Shown: piece by piece, positions 22,216 through 31,276 of the stretch
Position numbering within the stretch: position 1 is the stretch's first letter
How the letters are laid out: each line of letters starts with the position of its first letter
Source: Chthonomonas sp. UBA1950
GTDB taxonomy: Bacteria; Armatimonadota; Fimbriimonadia; Fimbriimonadales; Fimbriimonadaceae
Assembly (NCBI GenBank): GCA_002336105.1
Contig: DDEQ01000050.1
Span: 1 to 51,777, forward strand
Reading direction: 5' to 3'
DNA length: 51,777 nucleotides
Made by a program: the position numbers and the translations under genes
The notes under the pieces: model-generated
What the model was told of the DNA's origin: nothing
The model's input: the letters and a program-made list of their open reading frames with translations, nothing else
The model's database searches: none

Positions 22216-23163
22216 GTGTGCGCGAAAGATCACTTACTGACTGGCGAACAGGATCGGCCGTTAATAGATCAGCTCAAAATCCGCTTCGGTCTCTCTGAGT
22301 TGCACCTTTTGGGAGAGGGCCTGGAGTCGAGAATCTACGCAATAGATTCTGAGAGGATTCTTCGAGTCCCCAAGAGTTACAAGTCTGACGAAATGGCTGA
22401 GAGGGAGAGTTTCTTAGCGATCGTCAACCGGGGGACTTATCCCTATGCGGTTCCCGAGGTTTTGGAAACTGGGGAGTATAACGGGCATCTCTTCGCGGTG
22501 GAGCGTCGGCTCTCTGGGTCGGAGATGCGTAAGCGATTTCCTTCACTTTCCACTTCTGAGCGCCAGCTTGCGATGAATCGCTTTCTAGAAGCTATTCAAC
22601 CCCTGGCAACGGCGGACGTCTCAGACCTTCCTTTTGGCGAAATCACCGGCAAGGACCGTATAGAAGGATCTTCTTGGAGTCAATATCTGCGCCGAAAATC
22701 GGAACTTGTGCTCAGTTTTACTCGATCAAAGTTGGAGTCTGCGGTGCCTCAATTGGACAGGACACTCGGGAGGTTCTTTGAGGGCATTGAGGCACTAGAG
22801 GGCTATCAGCAGAAGCGCCTTGTTCATGGCGACTACTATCCAGCACACGTCATGATGAATGACGATCTTGAGGTGACCGGGCTCTTGGATTTTAGCCGGT
22901 TGACTATCGTAGGCGACCCACTTATCGATGTGGGTGAAGCTCTTTCGACCTTTGAAGATCCTTTGCGTCCAGAAGGTTCGACAGAAAGCGCAGAGTGCTT
23001 CCGATCACTAATCATCGAGCGATATGGCCGAGATGCTTTGCGTGATATCAGAACTTATCAGCTCTATTACGGCTTAAACTTTTCAGATTGTGAGCCATCT
23101 GATCCGGTGACATATGACTGGTGCGTGCGAACGCTACGAGGCGATATTTGGGAAATTGAATAG
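22216..23163 (+). CDS. APH-fold phosphotransferase (aminoglycoside/choline kinase-like)
   Basis: 315 aa with the aminoglycoside phosphotransferase/kinase fold. A nucleotide-loop region LGEGLESRIYAIDSERILRV is followed by a catalytic loop LVHGDYYPAHVMM (the HGD-x4-N/H position, with H in place of the usual N) and the metal site LLDFSRLTIVGDPLIDVG. It should transfer a phosphate from ATP to a small hydroxylated substrate (aminoglycoside, macrolide, choline, homoserine or a sugar are all possible). The APH motif normally reads HGDxxxxN; the 'YYPAHVMMN' here keeps an N five positions further on, so alignment is needed to say whether it is catalytically complete. It is the first host gene right of the island, transcribed alone. 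Confidence 0.8.
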   Translation: MCAKDHLLTGEQDRPLIDQLKIRFGLSELHLLGEGLESRIYAIDSERILRVPKSYKSDEMAERESFLAIVNRGTYPYAVPEVLETGEYNGHLFAVERRLSGSEMRKRFPSLSTSERQLAMNRFLEAIQPLATADVSDLPFGEITGKDRIEGSSWSQYLRRKSELVLSFTRSKLESAVPQLDRTLGRFFEGIEALEGYQQKRLVHGDYYPAHVMMNDDLEVTGLLDFSRLTIVGDPLIDVGEALSTFEDPLRPEGSTESAECFRSLIIERYGRDALRDIRTYQLYYGLNFSDCEPSDPVTYDWCVRTLRGDIWEIE

Positions 23164-23223
23164 CTACTGAGAAGCCTGCAGTAGCTAAAGCGGCGCCGGA
23201 GACATCAATCGATCGGTGCGAAT

Positions 23224-24039
23224 TTACTTCGCTACAAGCTCTTTCGCTCGACGTCGAACGAAATCGACGAGAAGAGGAAAGCCAGGATCGGGCATACCAC
23301 CGTGATCGTAGCCTTGGAGTTCCAGCAGTTGGACATCCTTGTGGCCGATGTCCTTCAACATTCGCCAGAAATAGGCGGACTCCTCGTAGCGGCCATACAA
23401 TTCTAGATTTCGGTCTCCGGAGAGCAGCAAGATTGGAGGGGCATCTTTTCGAACGTGAAAAACCGGGGCTAGATCGTCGATAATCGCTTGGGTCTCCGGA
23501 ATTCCGCGTTCTTTCCGAACAGTGAAGTGGGTAATTGACTGACCGCTGAACGGGATTAAGCCGGCAAAGGAATTAGGATCTATCCCGTAAGGCTGTAGCC
23601 AACGTTTGTCAAGAACAACCATGCTCGACAGATACCCTCCTGCGGAGTGGCCGCTCACGAATAGGAGCTTAGTTGATCCTCCGTAAGAAGCGATGTTCTT
23701 TGTCGTCCACGCTACTGCCGCCGCGGCATCTTCGATATAGACCGGAGCTTTGACTTTGGGACTGAGACGATAGGCGGGAGCCACAACGGCGATCCCTTGG
23801 TGCTTCAGCCGGTCAGGAATGCCCTTTTCGCCTCCTGTCAAACCGCCTCCGTGGAACCAAATCACGGTTGCGAAGTCTTTGGCACCTTTGGGAATGTATA
23901 GATCTAGTTTGCAACGCTCTTTCGTATAGGCATCTGTAGTCTCGGGCCGATATGACAGGTCTTTGATCAGACGGTCCTGAACGGCACTCTGATCTTGGAG
24001 TGGTGCGACGAAGGCTAAGCCAATCAGTGCGGTAACCAT
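23224..24039 (-). CDS. Secreted alpha/beta-hydrolase (carboxylesterase/acetylesterase type)
   Basis: 271 aa. A short hydrophobic start (ALIGLAFVA) suggests export. The hydrolase has the oxyanion-hole HGGG (IWFHGGGLTGG), the nucleophile elbow GHSAGG, and a late acid/His pair (PPILLLSGDRNLE; GYDHGGMPDPG). This is the hormone-sensitive-lipase or BD-FAE-like esterase layout, which often deacetylates carbohydrates. In-frame codons just before ATG 24039 would add SILKLA, giving a better signal peptide, but no normal start codon is available there. It is divergent from the epimerase-like gene, with 60 bp between starts. The context suggests carbohydrate processing. Confidence 0.82.
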   Translation of the reverse strand: MVTALIGLAFVAPLQDQSAVQDRLIKDLSYRPETTDAYTKERCKLDLYIPKGAKDFATVIWFHGGGLTGGEKGIPDRLKHQGIAVVAPAYRLSPKVKAPVYIEDAAAAVAWTTKNIASYGGSTKLLFVSGHSAGGYLSSMVVLDKRWLQPYGIDPNSFAGLIPFSGQSITHFTVRKERGIPETQAIIDDLAPVFHVRKDAPPILLLSGDRNLELYGRYEESAYFWRMLKDIGHKDVQLLELQGYDHGGMPDPGFPLLVDFVRRRAKELVAK

Positions 24040-24099
24040 TGCTAGTTTGAGTATGGACCGAATTGTTTAGCCAACTTGGTGTTCAGAATACGGATAGAT

Positions 24100-25065
24100 A
24101 TGCTTGAACAATGTGAGTTTAGGGGACATCCTGCCGTTAGGTTGAAAAACGATCTGATTAGTGTTGTGGTCGTCCCAAAACTTGGCGGAAAAATCGCCTC
24201 TTTGAAGCGTACAGGGGGACGAGAATGGCTCTGGCAGAACCATTCAATCGAACCGACGAAGGCTAGTTACGGTGAGAGCTTTGTTGAGAAGCACGACACT
24301 GGTGGGTGGGACGAATGTGTTCCAACCGTCGATCCTTGCACCCTTTCTACAGGTGCTTTTGAAGGAGTTAGCCTTCCGGATCATGGCGAGCTTTTCTGCC
24401 AGGAATGGCAAATATTGAGCGAGAATTCTCTCTCGTTATCTTTGGAGGCGAAAGGAGTGAACCTGCCCTATCGTTTTCATAGAACGATAACCCTACCAGA
24501 CTCCGGCGATCGTCTCTTACTTCAATATGAATGCGAAAACTTGAGTCAACATGAGATGCCTTTCGGCTGGTGTTGCCACCCGTTGCTTGCTATCGAACCG
24601 GGAATGAGAATTGATTTTCCAGAAAACTCAGTGGCTCGCTTGGCCTCCGCAATTGATGACTTTCCGGGTTCGAAGGAGACTTACTTTTCTTGGCCCACGG
24701 TTTGCGGTGTTCGACTGGATTCGGTAACAAATCCTGGTGCAGAAGAGTTTCGTGCGATGGGGGCGAAAGTCTTCGTTGGGCCGCTTTCGGAAGGCTGGAC
24801 CCAGATCGGCGATGAAGATGAGAAACTCCGTTTTGAATTTAGTTTATCGGAGATAGAGCATGTCGCGATGTGGATGAACTTCGGGGCGTGGGCAGGCGTA
24901 GGTGACGAGCCGTACTTCAACTTAGGCTTTGAACCGTGTATTGGCGCTTATGATAGCTTGGATGAGCCTTATCAAAAAGGACACAATCCAGTAGTTTTGA
25001 TGCCTGGAGAGACTCGCAGATGGCAGCTAACGGTTCGATTGGTTTCTTCGAAAATCGGTAGGTGA
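24100..25065 (+). CDS. Aldose 1-epimerase-like (galactose mutarotase fold) protein
   Basis: 321 aa, beta-rich, with the galactose-mutarotase-like supersandwich features: VVVPKLGGKIASLKRTGG near the start, KHDTGGWDECVPTVDPC, then LPDHGELFCQEWQ and the conserved catalytic-type PFGWCCHPLLAIEPG. Members interconvert sugar anomers or bind sugars. ATG 24100 removes eight codons from the open frame and gives the typical start of the fold; the ribosome site is weak. Its last 39 bp overlap, antisense, the end of the AraC-type regulator. The neighbouring esterase, regulator and DUF5107 protein suggest one sugar-responsive locus. Confidence 0.75.
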   Translation: MLEQCEFRGHPAVRLKNDLISVVVVPKLGGKIASLKRTGGREWLWQNHSIEPTKASYGESFVEKHDTGGWDECVPTVDPCTLSTGAFEGVSLPDHGELFCQEWQILSENSLSLSLEAKGVNLPYRFHRTITLPDSGDRLLLQYECENLSQHEMPFGWCCHPLLAIEPGMRIDFPENSVARLASAIDDFPGSKETYFSWPTVCGVRLDSVTNPGAEEFRAMGAKVFVGPLSEGWTQIGDEDEKLRFEFSLSEIEHVAMWMNFGAWAGVGDEPYFNLGFEPCIGAYDSLDEPYQKGHNPVVLMPGETRRWQLTVRLVSSKIGR

Positions 25066-25839
25066 ACTCCCAGTTTCGGCTTTGAATCTGAGGCTGAAAT
25101 AGAACGGATCCATTCCAACTTCAGCAGCGATTTCGTACACACTCAAGTTTGTTCTTTCGAGAAGGGTCTTCGACTTTTCCATGCGTTTTGAGTGAACGTA
25201 TTGCCTTGGCGACACCCCAATTTCCTGGCGGAATAAGTGGCTCATACGAGACTCGGAGATGCCAGCCACGGTAGCCAGTTCCGGGTTGCTCAGCGGGTTC
25301 GCTATATGAGTGTGAATGTGTTGTACAACCAGGTGAATTCGTTCATCAATGCTGACAAATTCCTGCGGTAGTTCTTCTGCGCATAAGAGCAACAGGCGCT
25401 CTAGCGCGTTCATCCCGAGTCGAATCCGATTGATACTCGGAAGGTTAGCGGCTTGGATGACGATCTTAAAAGCTTCACGAATCTCTTTGCTTTTGGGCGA
25501 AAGGACGTGATGGCCGTCCTCAACACTTGGCCATTTCAGAAGATCAAGCCAAGAAGCCTTCGGCTTGAAATGGACCCAGTAAATTGCCCAAGTTGTTGCT
25601 TCCTTCGAGATTCCGTAGTCCTGATGACTCCCCGGTGAAACGAGGACGATATCGGGTTCGTTAACTAAAATTTCGCCTTGCGCGGTTCGAAAAACGCCCT
25701 GACCACTAAGCGTCATCACCAATAGCCAGTCGTCGGTGCCGCCCGGTCTCTTTCGGCTGTATCCCGGACCACGAAGGTAGTGGCCGGCAAGCAATCCATC
25801 ATACAATGGCAAGTCAATAGCAACTCGATCGCGCAACAT
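25027..25839 (-). CDS. AraC-family transcriptional regulator with cupin sensor
   Basis: 270 aa. The N-terminal half is a cupin-type sugar-sensing domain (LLAGHYLRGPGYSRKR; LLVMTLSGQGVFRTAQGE; DIVLVSPGSHQDYGIS). The C-terminal 100 residues hold two AraC helix-turn-helix motifs (NPELATVAGISESRMSHLFR; LSVYEIAAEVGMDPFYFSLR) ending FKAETGSSPTDFRR. It should activate carbohydrate genes when its sugar is bound. I favour ATG 25839 over the further ATG at 25869: TATTCT lies 7 nt before it and TATAAT slightly further, so the promoter would fall inside the longer frame and the mRNA would be leaderless. It is divergent from the DUF5107 gene, the likely target. Confidence 0.88.
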   Translation of the reverse strand: MLRDRVAIDLPLYDGLLAGHYLRGPGYSRKRPGGTDDWLLVMTLSGQGVFRTAQGEILVNEPDIVLVSPGSHQDYGISKEATTWAIYWVHFKPKASWLDLLKWPSVEDGHHVLSPKSKEIREAFKIVIQAANLPSINRIRLGMNALERLLLLCAEELPQEFVSIDERIHLVVQHIHTHIANPLSNPELATVAGISESRMSHLFRQEIGVSPRQYVHSKRMEKSKTLLERTNLSVYEIAAEVGMDPFYFSLRFKAETGSSPTDFRRNQSNR

Positions 25840-25912
25840 CAGTAGCAGAATATTATAGGAATCTTGCAAACGGAATAGTTCGATTTATCTCGCGATTTTG
25901 GACAATAAATGC

Positions 25913-28900
25913 ATGAGCTTCGAAGTCACGTTGCGACGGGAAACTGTATCTATTCCGACATACAAACCTGCGAACCCCGATAAGCACCCTATGTTTCTGG
26001 ATCGTCGGGTTTACCAGGGGAGCAGCGGAAAGGTGTATCCGCTGCCCGTGACGGACCGGATTGCCGAGGAGCCCGTTCCTCAAGATTGGGATGCGATCTT
26101 TTTGAACAATGGAATCGTCGAGGTAATGCTTTTGCCCGAGATTGGTGGACGAATTCACGCGATTACGGACCTAAGCAACGGCTACGAAGCGATCTACCGT
26201 CAGCATGTTATCAAGCCGGCTCTCGTCGGGCTCGCCGGCCCTTGGATCTCAGGCGGCGTTGAGTTCAACTGGCCACAACATCATCGCCCTTCAACTTTTA
26301 TGCCTACCGACGTCGAGATTGAGCATTCGAATGACGGTTCAATTACCGTCTGGATGAGCGAGCATGACCCGATGGACCGCACAAAAGGGATGCATGGGGT
26401 CTGCCTGTACCCCGGTCGAAGTGTCGTCGAGATCAAGGTGCGGCTCTATAACCGAACTGCATTCACACAAACGTTCTTGTGGTGGGCTAACATTGCAACC
26501 CATGTTCATGAGGGGTACAAGTCGTTCTTTCCACCCGAAGCCAACATGGTTGCCGATCATGCGAAGCGCGCGCTGAGTGCATACCCTCGCAGCGAAGGCT
26601 ACTATTATGGTGTTGACTATGCGCAGAGAGGTTTGTCTGGGGTTCCCGACGACGAGCTGCCAGCGATATTCTTGCCTGCCCATGCCGGTGGAAAAGGGCC
26701 TTCATACGCTCCAAACGACCTGTCTTGGTACGCAAACATCCCTGTTCCAACGTCATACATGTGTGTTGCAACTGATAAAGATTTCTTTGGAGGATATGAC
26801 TATTTCAAGGAAGCCGGTCTCATCCACGTTGCAGATCACCATATTTCTCCTGGCAAAAAGCAGTGGACCTGGGGCAATCACGACTTTGGCTACGCGTGGG
26901 ATAGGAACCTAACCGATTCTGATGGACCCTACATTGAACTGATGGCGGGGGTCTACACAGACAATCAGCCCGATTTCTCTTTCATCGGTCCTTGGGAGAC
27001 CAAAACATTCAGCCAATACCTATACCCGTACCAGAAGATTGGCCCGGCACTCTATGCCAACCTCGAAGTTGCCATTTCAAGTGACGGTAAGTCGATTGGT
27101 GTCGCTTCAACTTCAAGTCAGCTTCTAAACATAGTTGCGGAAAATACTACGAAGTCTCTGGAATGGAAGGATGTTAAAGTAGATCCAACTCACCCGTTTA
27201 AGCAGAGCTTTGAAAAGGCGACCAGGATTACCGTTTTCCGTGGGGCCGTTTGTATCGGACAATACGATTCAGAGGACACCTTTGTGCAACCTCTGGAGTC
27301 AGCAACAGAGCCGCCGCTTGCAAACGAAATCGAATCTTCAGACGAACTGTATCTGACTGGCTTGCATCTGGCGCAATATCGACACGCCACTCGGAAGGCG
27401 GTTGACTATTGGCAGGAAGCGCTCAAGAGGGATCCTGGTGATTCACGATGCAACAACGCCATCGGACTTTGGCGGCTTCGACGAGGGGAGTTTGAACTGG
27501 CCAAGGAGCATTTCCAAACTGCAATCAAGAGGCTTACTAAACGAAATCCTAACCCTTATGATGGCGAGCCGTATTACAATCTTGGGCTAACCCTTCGATT
27601 TTTGAAGGAGGAAGAAGGAGCCGAAAGAGCGTTTGCTAAAGCCTGCTGGAATGTTGCGTGGAAGGTTCCGGCCCACCTGGCTCTTGCCGAGCTAAGTGCC
27701 TCACATGGGAGTTGGGCGGATGCCATGTCGCATCTTGACCAAGTTCTTCAGAGAGATGGTAGCAACTTAAGAGCACTTAACCTTAGGACGACGATCAGGC
27801 GAGAAATGGGTTTATCATCCGAGGACAGCGCATCTTTACAACATGATCCGCTGGATGTTTGGGGGCGCTATTTGGCTGGGTTGCCAGCGTTTAAGGACAA
27901 CCAGATGAGAATTGACCTGGCTCTCGACTTGGCTTCCAGCGGATTTTATGATCAAAGCGTAAGCATCCTCGATCAGTTGGACCTGAATGCGACGGACGGC
28001 TCAGTTCCATTGGGTCTGTATCACAAAGCTTACTTTCTCAAGCTACTAGGGAGTCAAAGCATGGCGGATTACAAAGCTGCGATGAATGCCCAGCCAGACT
28101 ATTGCTTCCCATCCAGACTTGAGGATCTCGTGGTGCTAGAATCGGCCCCAGAAAGTGATTTCAGGGCCAAATACTATCTTGGGAATCTGCTGTATGACAA
28201 AGGAAGGCACGAGGAGGCGATTGCGAGCTGGGAAAAGGCGGTTGCTGGCGAGCCCAGCAACTCGGTGGCGCACCGAAACCTCGGTATAGCCTACTTTAAC
28301 GTCCGACATGACGCGCAAAAAGCCCTGGATTCCTATGAAGCTGCCCTAGCTGCTTCACCGAATGATGCCCGGCTCTGGTTTGAAAGGGATCAGCTTTGGA
28401 AGCGCGTCGGGCGAACTACTTCTGAGCGCACATGTGTACTGGAATCGAGAAAAGATTTGGTCCTCCTTCGCGACGATTTGACGATTGAGTTTTGTGATTT
28501 ACTCAATGATGATGATCGGCCAGATGAGGCAGAAAAGATCCTTCAATCAAGGCGATTTCAGCCTTGGGAAGGTGGCGAGGGAATGGCGCTCGGGGTCTAT
28601 GTGCGGACTCAGCTTGCGCTTGGTCACCGATGCTTACTCTCAGGTAACGCAAACAGAGCGACGGCCCATTTTGAGAACGCCCTAACGCCTCCCCAGAACT
28701 TGGGAGAGGCCCGACATCTATTGGCAAATGCGAGTGATGTCTGGCTGGCAATGGGTGACGCGTGCGCAGCTACTGGGCAAAGCACCGATGCGAAAAAGTG
28801 GTGGCTTAAGGCGGCAGAGTTCAAAGGAGACTTTCAGGAGATGGCGGTTCAGCCGTTCTCTGAGTTCACATATTTTCAGGCGGTCGCCCTCGTGCGGCTT

Positions 28901-29095
28901 GGCCGGACCGATGAGGCAAAGGAGCTACTACGAAGACTTGGTAACTACGCTGATGAACTCGCCAAATCCGAGGCGAAAATTGACTATTTCGCAACTTCAC
29001 TTCCGACGATGCTCCTCTTCGAAGATGACCTTCAGGCACGGCAAAACATGAGGGCCAAAGAACTCAAGGCGTTGTCAGAAAAAGGCCTTTCCTAG
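25913..29095 (+). CDS. DUF5107-TPR protein, probable carbohydrate-binding or -processing
   Basis: 1060 aa. The N-terminal 430 residues match DUF5107: TYKPANPDKHPMFLDRRVYQ, LPEIGGRIHAITDLSNGYEA, LAGPWISGGVEFNWPQHH and WNHDFGYAWDRNLTDSDGPY-like segments (here GNHDFGYAWDRNL). This family has a galactose-mutarotase-like supersandwich. The rest is a series of TPR repeats (e.g. DSRCNNAIGLWRLRRGEFELA, HEEAIASWEKAVAGEPSNSV). No signal peptide is seen, so it is cytoplasmic. DUF5107-TPR proteins usually stand beside glycosidase genes, but their reaction is not established. ATG 25913 is preferred to a TTG at 25898. Its stop codon is shared, on opposite strands, with the ABC permease gene. Confidence 0.85.
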   Translation: MSFEVTLRRETVSIPTYKPANPDKHPMFLDRRVYQGSSGKVYPLPVTDRIAEEPVPQDWDAIFLNNGIVEVMLLPEIGGRIHAITDLSNGYEAIYRQHVIKPALVGLAGPWISGGVEFNWPQHHRPSTFMPTDVEIEHSNDGSITVWMSEHDPMDRTKGMHGVCLYPGRSVVEIKVRLYNRTAFTQTFLWWANIATHVHEGYKSFFPPEANMVADHAKRALSAYPRSEGYYYGVDYAQRGLSGVPDDELPAIFLPAHAGGKGPSYAPNDLSWYANIPVPTSYMCVATDKDFFGGYDYFKEAGLIHVADHHISPGKKQWTWGNHDFGYAWDRNLTDSDGPYIELMAGVYTDNQPDFSFIGPWETKTFSQYLYPYQKIGPALYANLEVAISSDGKSIGVASTSSQLLNIVAENTTKSLEWKDVKVDPTHPFKQSFEKATRITVFRGAVCIGQYDSEDTFVQPLESATEPPLANEIESSDELYLTGLHLAQYRHATRKAVDYWQEALKRDPGDSRCNNAIGLWRLRRGEFELAKEHFQTAIKRLTKRNPNPYDGEPYYNLGLTLRFLKEEEGAERAFAKACWNVAWKVPAHLALAELSASHGSWADAMSHLDQVLQRDGSNLRALNLRTTIRREMGLSSEDSASLQHDPLDVWGRYLAGLPAFKDNQMRIDLALDLASSGFYDQSVSILDQLDLNATDGSVPLGLYHKAYFLKLLGSQSMADYKAAMNAQPDYCFPSRLEDLVVLESAPESDFRAKYYLGNLLYDKGRHEEAIASWEKAVAGEPSNSVAHRNLGIAYFNVRHDAQKALDSYEAALAASPNDARLWFERDQLWKRVGRTTSERTCVLESRKDLVLLRDDLTIEFCDLLNDDDRPDEAEKILQSRRFQPWEGGEGMALGVYVRTQLALGHRCLLSGNANRATAHFENALTPPQNLGEARHLLANASDVWLAMGDACAATGQSTDAKKWWLKAAEFKGDFQEMAVQPFSEFTYFQAVALVRLGRTDEAKELLRRLGNYADELAKSEAKIDYFATSLPTMLLFEDDLQARQNMRAKELKALSEKGLS

Positions 29096-29943
29096 TTCTT
29101 GCCGCCCGTTGTGGCAATACCCTGGATGAAGGTCTTTTGAGCGAAGAAGAACAATACGATAATCGGCAGCGTGAATACGATTGACGCTGCCATCAGTTGA
29201 GCCCATTGACCGCCGTAGGCGCTCATAAACTGCTGAAGGCCATATGCGAGCGTGTACTTAGAGGTGTCGTTGATATAAATGAGCGGACCAAGAAAGTCGT
29301 TCCAAGTGCCGAGGAACTGAAACAGAGCGCATGTGGCTAATGCTGGTTTTGCGAGAGGCAGAACGATTTGAGCGAAGATTCGAAACTCGTTGGCGCCATC
29401 AAGTCGGGCGGATTCTGCCACTTCTTCTGGAAGGGTTTTGAAGAACTGGCTCAGTAAGAAAATGAAGAAGGGTGCGCCAGCGAATGCCGGGACCAGCAGT
29501 GGAAGATAGGTCCCGTACCATCCAAGCGAGCGGAATACCTCGAACTGCGGGATCATCGTGACTTGACCTGGAAGTGCCATGGTGGCGATAAGGATTCCGA
29601 ATAAAGGACGATTCAGTTTGAAGTTGATGCGTGCAAAGCCATAGGCCACGATTGAGCTAGACAGCACCGCCCCAAAGACTGAGACCGCACACAAGAACAA
29701 TGTGTTCTTCAGATATTGATCGAACGGAACGGTCGAGAGAGCTTTGGGATAATTTGCCCAAACCATGGGGGATGGAATGAGGCTAGTCAGGCTGAAACTT
29801 GCTCCGTTCGCCCCCGTGTAAATCTGGTTCTCTGCTTTCAATGAAGTAGATAGCATCCAGATAAGCGGTAACGCGGCAGGAATGGACAGGCAGATCAAAG
29901 CGATATGCGTGAAGAGTTTTGAACCCTTATTCGTCGTAACCAA
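29092..29943 (-). CDS. Carbohydrate ABC transporter permease, MalG/LacG type
   Basis: 283 aa, six predicted membrane helices, with the permease EAA loop ESARLDGANEFRIFAQIVLP, which docks the ATPase. Typical CUT1-family second permease (MalG-like). The start is TTG 29943, with GGAGG about 8 nt upstream, overlapping the end of the binding-protein gene by 17 bp. It is the last gene of the long minus-strand sugar operon. No ATPase gene follows, so a shared MsiK/UgpC-like ATPase elsewhere in the genome is expected to energise it. Confidence 0.93.
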   Translation of the reverse strand: MVTTNKGSKLFTHIALICLSIPAALPLIWMLSTSLKAENQIYTGANGASFSLTSLIPSPMVWANYPKALSTVPFDQYLKNTLFLCAVSVFGAVLSSSIVAYGFARINFKLNRPLFGILIATMALPGQVTMIPQFEVFRSLGWYGTYLPLLVPAFAGAPFFIFLLSQFFKTLPEEVAESARLDGANEFRIFAQIVLPLAKPALATCALFQFLGTWNDFLGPLIYINDTSKYTLAYGLQQFMSAYGGQWAQLMAASIVFTLPIIVLFFFAQKTFIQGIATTGGKN

Positions 29944-31276
29944 GTCTCTTCCTCCTTGAAATTTCCTTCGAAACTGCAGCCTGCACCTCGGTCATGGCAT
30001 TTGTTGGTGAGATCTCCCCGCGTAAGGCAAGGTCTTCGTATTTCTGAATCGTATCGTTGACAAAAACCTGGTAAGCGACGGGCGGTTGCGCCTGGATCAT
30101 CGGGCTTTTGATCGCACTCACGAACGTCGCAAACTGTGGATGTTCCTTCATGTATTTTTGGTAAATCGGTGCGTTGGCTACGGCGTCACTGGGTGGTAGC
30201 CAGCCTCCCCAGACATAAAACTCGGCGGCGACAGTCGGCTGCGAAAGCCCTGACCAAAACTTAATGAAGTCCCAGGCTCCCTGCTTTTCCTTCGCCGATT
30301 TTGGAATGATCATGAAGTTCCCGCTTCCTAAACCAGCTCCGGGTAATCCACCAGATGGAGCCGGGACAAGGGCCGTTTTGTATTTGAGATTCGGCGCATA
30401 TTTCGCGATCTGTTCGACGCGCCAAGGACCATCAACGACGGCCGCATAAGCACCAACAATAAATGGCCATCCGGCAGAAAACGACGACGAGTTCAACCCC
30501 GATTGAAAGCGAGAAACGGAGTCATACCCATCTCTTTGTCTTAGAGACACTAGGTTTTTCAGGCAATCGAGGTTCTTTGGATTTCCCAGAGTTAGCTTGT
30601 CTTTCTGAAAGTCGTAGATCCCACCACCAAAGAGAGAACTGGTTTCCGCCCAGCTTCCGGGCATGAATCCAAGCCGTGAGATATTGCCCTTGGAGTCCTT
30701 CTTGGTCATCCGCTGGGTGACTCGGCAAAGCTCCTCCCATGTCTTCGGGAACTCACGAACGCCAGTTTCCTCAAACGCTTCGGGAAGATAAAAGACACCT
30801 TTGACTTGCAAGCCAATTGGAAATCCGTAAGTTTTGCCCTTATATTGCCCAACACGTTTGACGATCGGATAGGACTGAGTGTCAAAGAGACGGCGCTCCT
30901 GAGGGGTCATGATGTCCTCGAAGGGAAGGAGCATCCCACCTTCCGCCCAAGTCGGAATAACTGGATTCCACTGGGCCATCACATCCGGCGGGTCTCCGCC
31001 CATTGCTCCAAGGAGGAACTTCGTATCCGCTCCGCCTGGTACCGACAGAGCAAGCACTTCGTATTTGTTTTGGCTCTTGTTATACCGATCAACAATCCGA
31101 TCGACGACTACTTTCCATTCTGCCGACCACATATGCCAAAAGCGGACCGGAATGCGATCTGGGTATTTCCGATAGACGGCATCTGATGCCGGCTTCTTGG
31201 GTGACGCCATGAACCACACCAATAAAATAGTAGCGAACACAGCTACGACCATCTTTCCGATGTGCTTAGCTGCCAT
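29927..31276 (-). CDS. Extracellular solute-binding protein of a sugar ABC importer
   Basis: 449 aa. A basic start and one hydrophobic helix (IGKMVVAVFATILLVWFMAS) form a signal or anchor; there is no lipobox Cys. The mature part is a family 1 solute-binding fold: IPVRFWHMWSAEWKVVVDRI, NKYEVLALSVPGGADTKFLL, then SNISRLGFMPGS-like and KEKQGAWDFIKFWSGLSQP. It captures a sugar or oligosaccharide for the flanking permeases. ATG 31276 has a GGTGG site upstream and overlaps the permease stop by 11 bp; the longer open frame is shadow. The operon context points to galactoside-, fucoside- or mannoside-containing ligands, but the ligand is not determined. Confidence 0.9.
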   Translation of the reverse strand: MAAKHIGKMVVAVFATILLVWFMASPKKPASDAVYRKYPDRIPVRFWHMWSAEWKVVVDRIVDRYNKSQNKYEVLALSVPGGADTKFLLGAMGGDPPDVMAQWNPVIPTWAEGGMLLPFEDIMTPQERRLFDTQSYPIVKRVGQYKGKTYGFPIGLQVKGVFYLPEAFEETGVREFPKTWEELCRVTQRMTKKDSKGNISRLGFMPGSWAETSSLFGGGIYDFQKDKLTLGNPKNLDCLKNLVSLRQRDGYDSVSRFQSGLNSSSFSAGWPFIVGAYAAVVDGPWRVEQIAKYAPNLKYKTALVPAPSGGLPGAGLGSGNFMIIPKSAKEKQGAWDFIKFWSGLSQPTVAAEFYVWGGWLPPSDAVANAPIYQKYMKEHPQFATFVSAIKSPMIQAQPPVAYQVFVNDTIQKYEDLALRGEISPTNAMTEVQAAVSKEISRRKRLGYDE

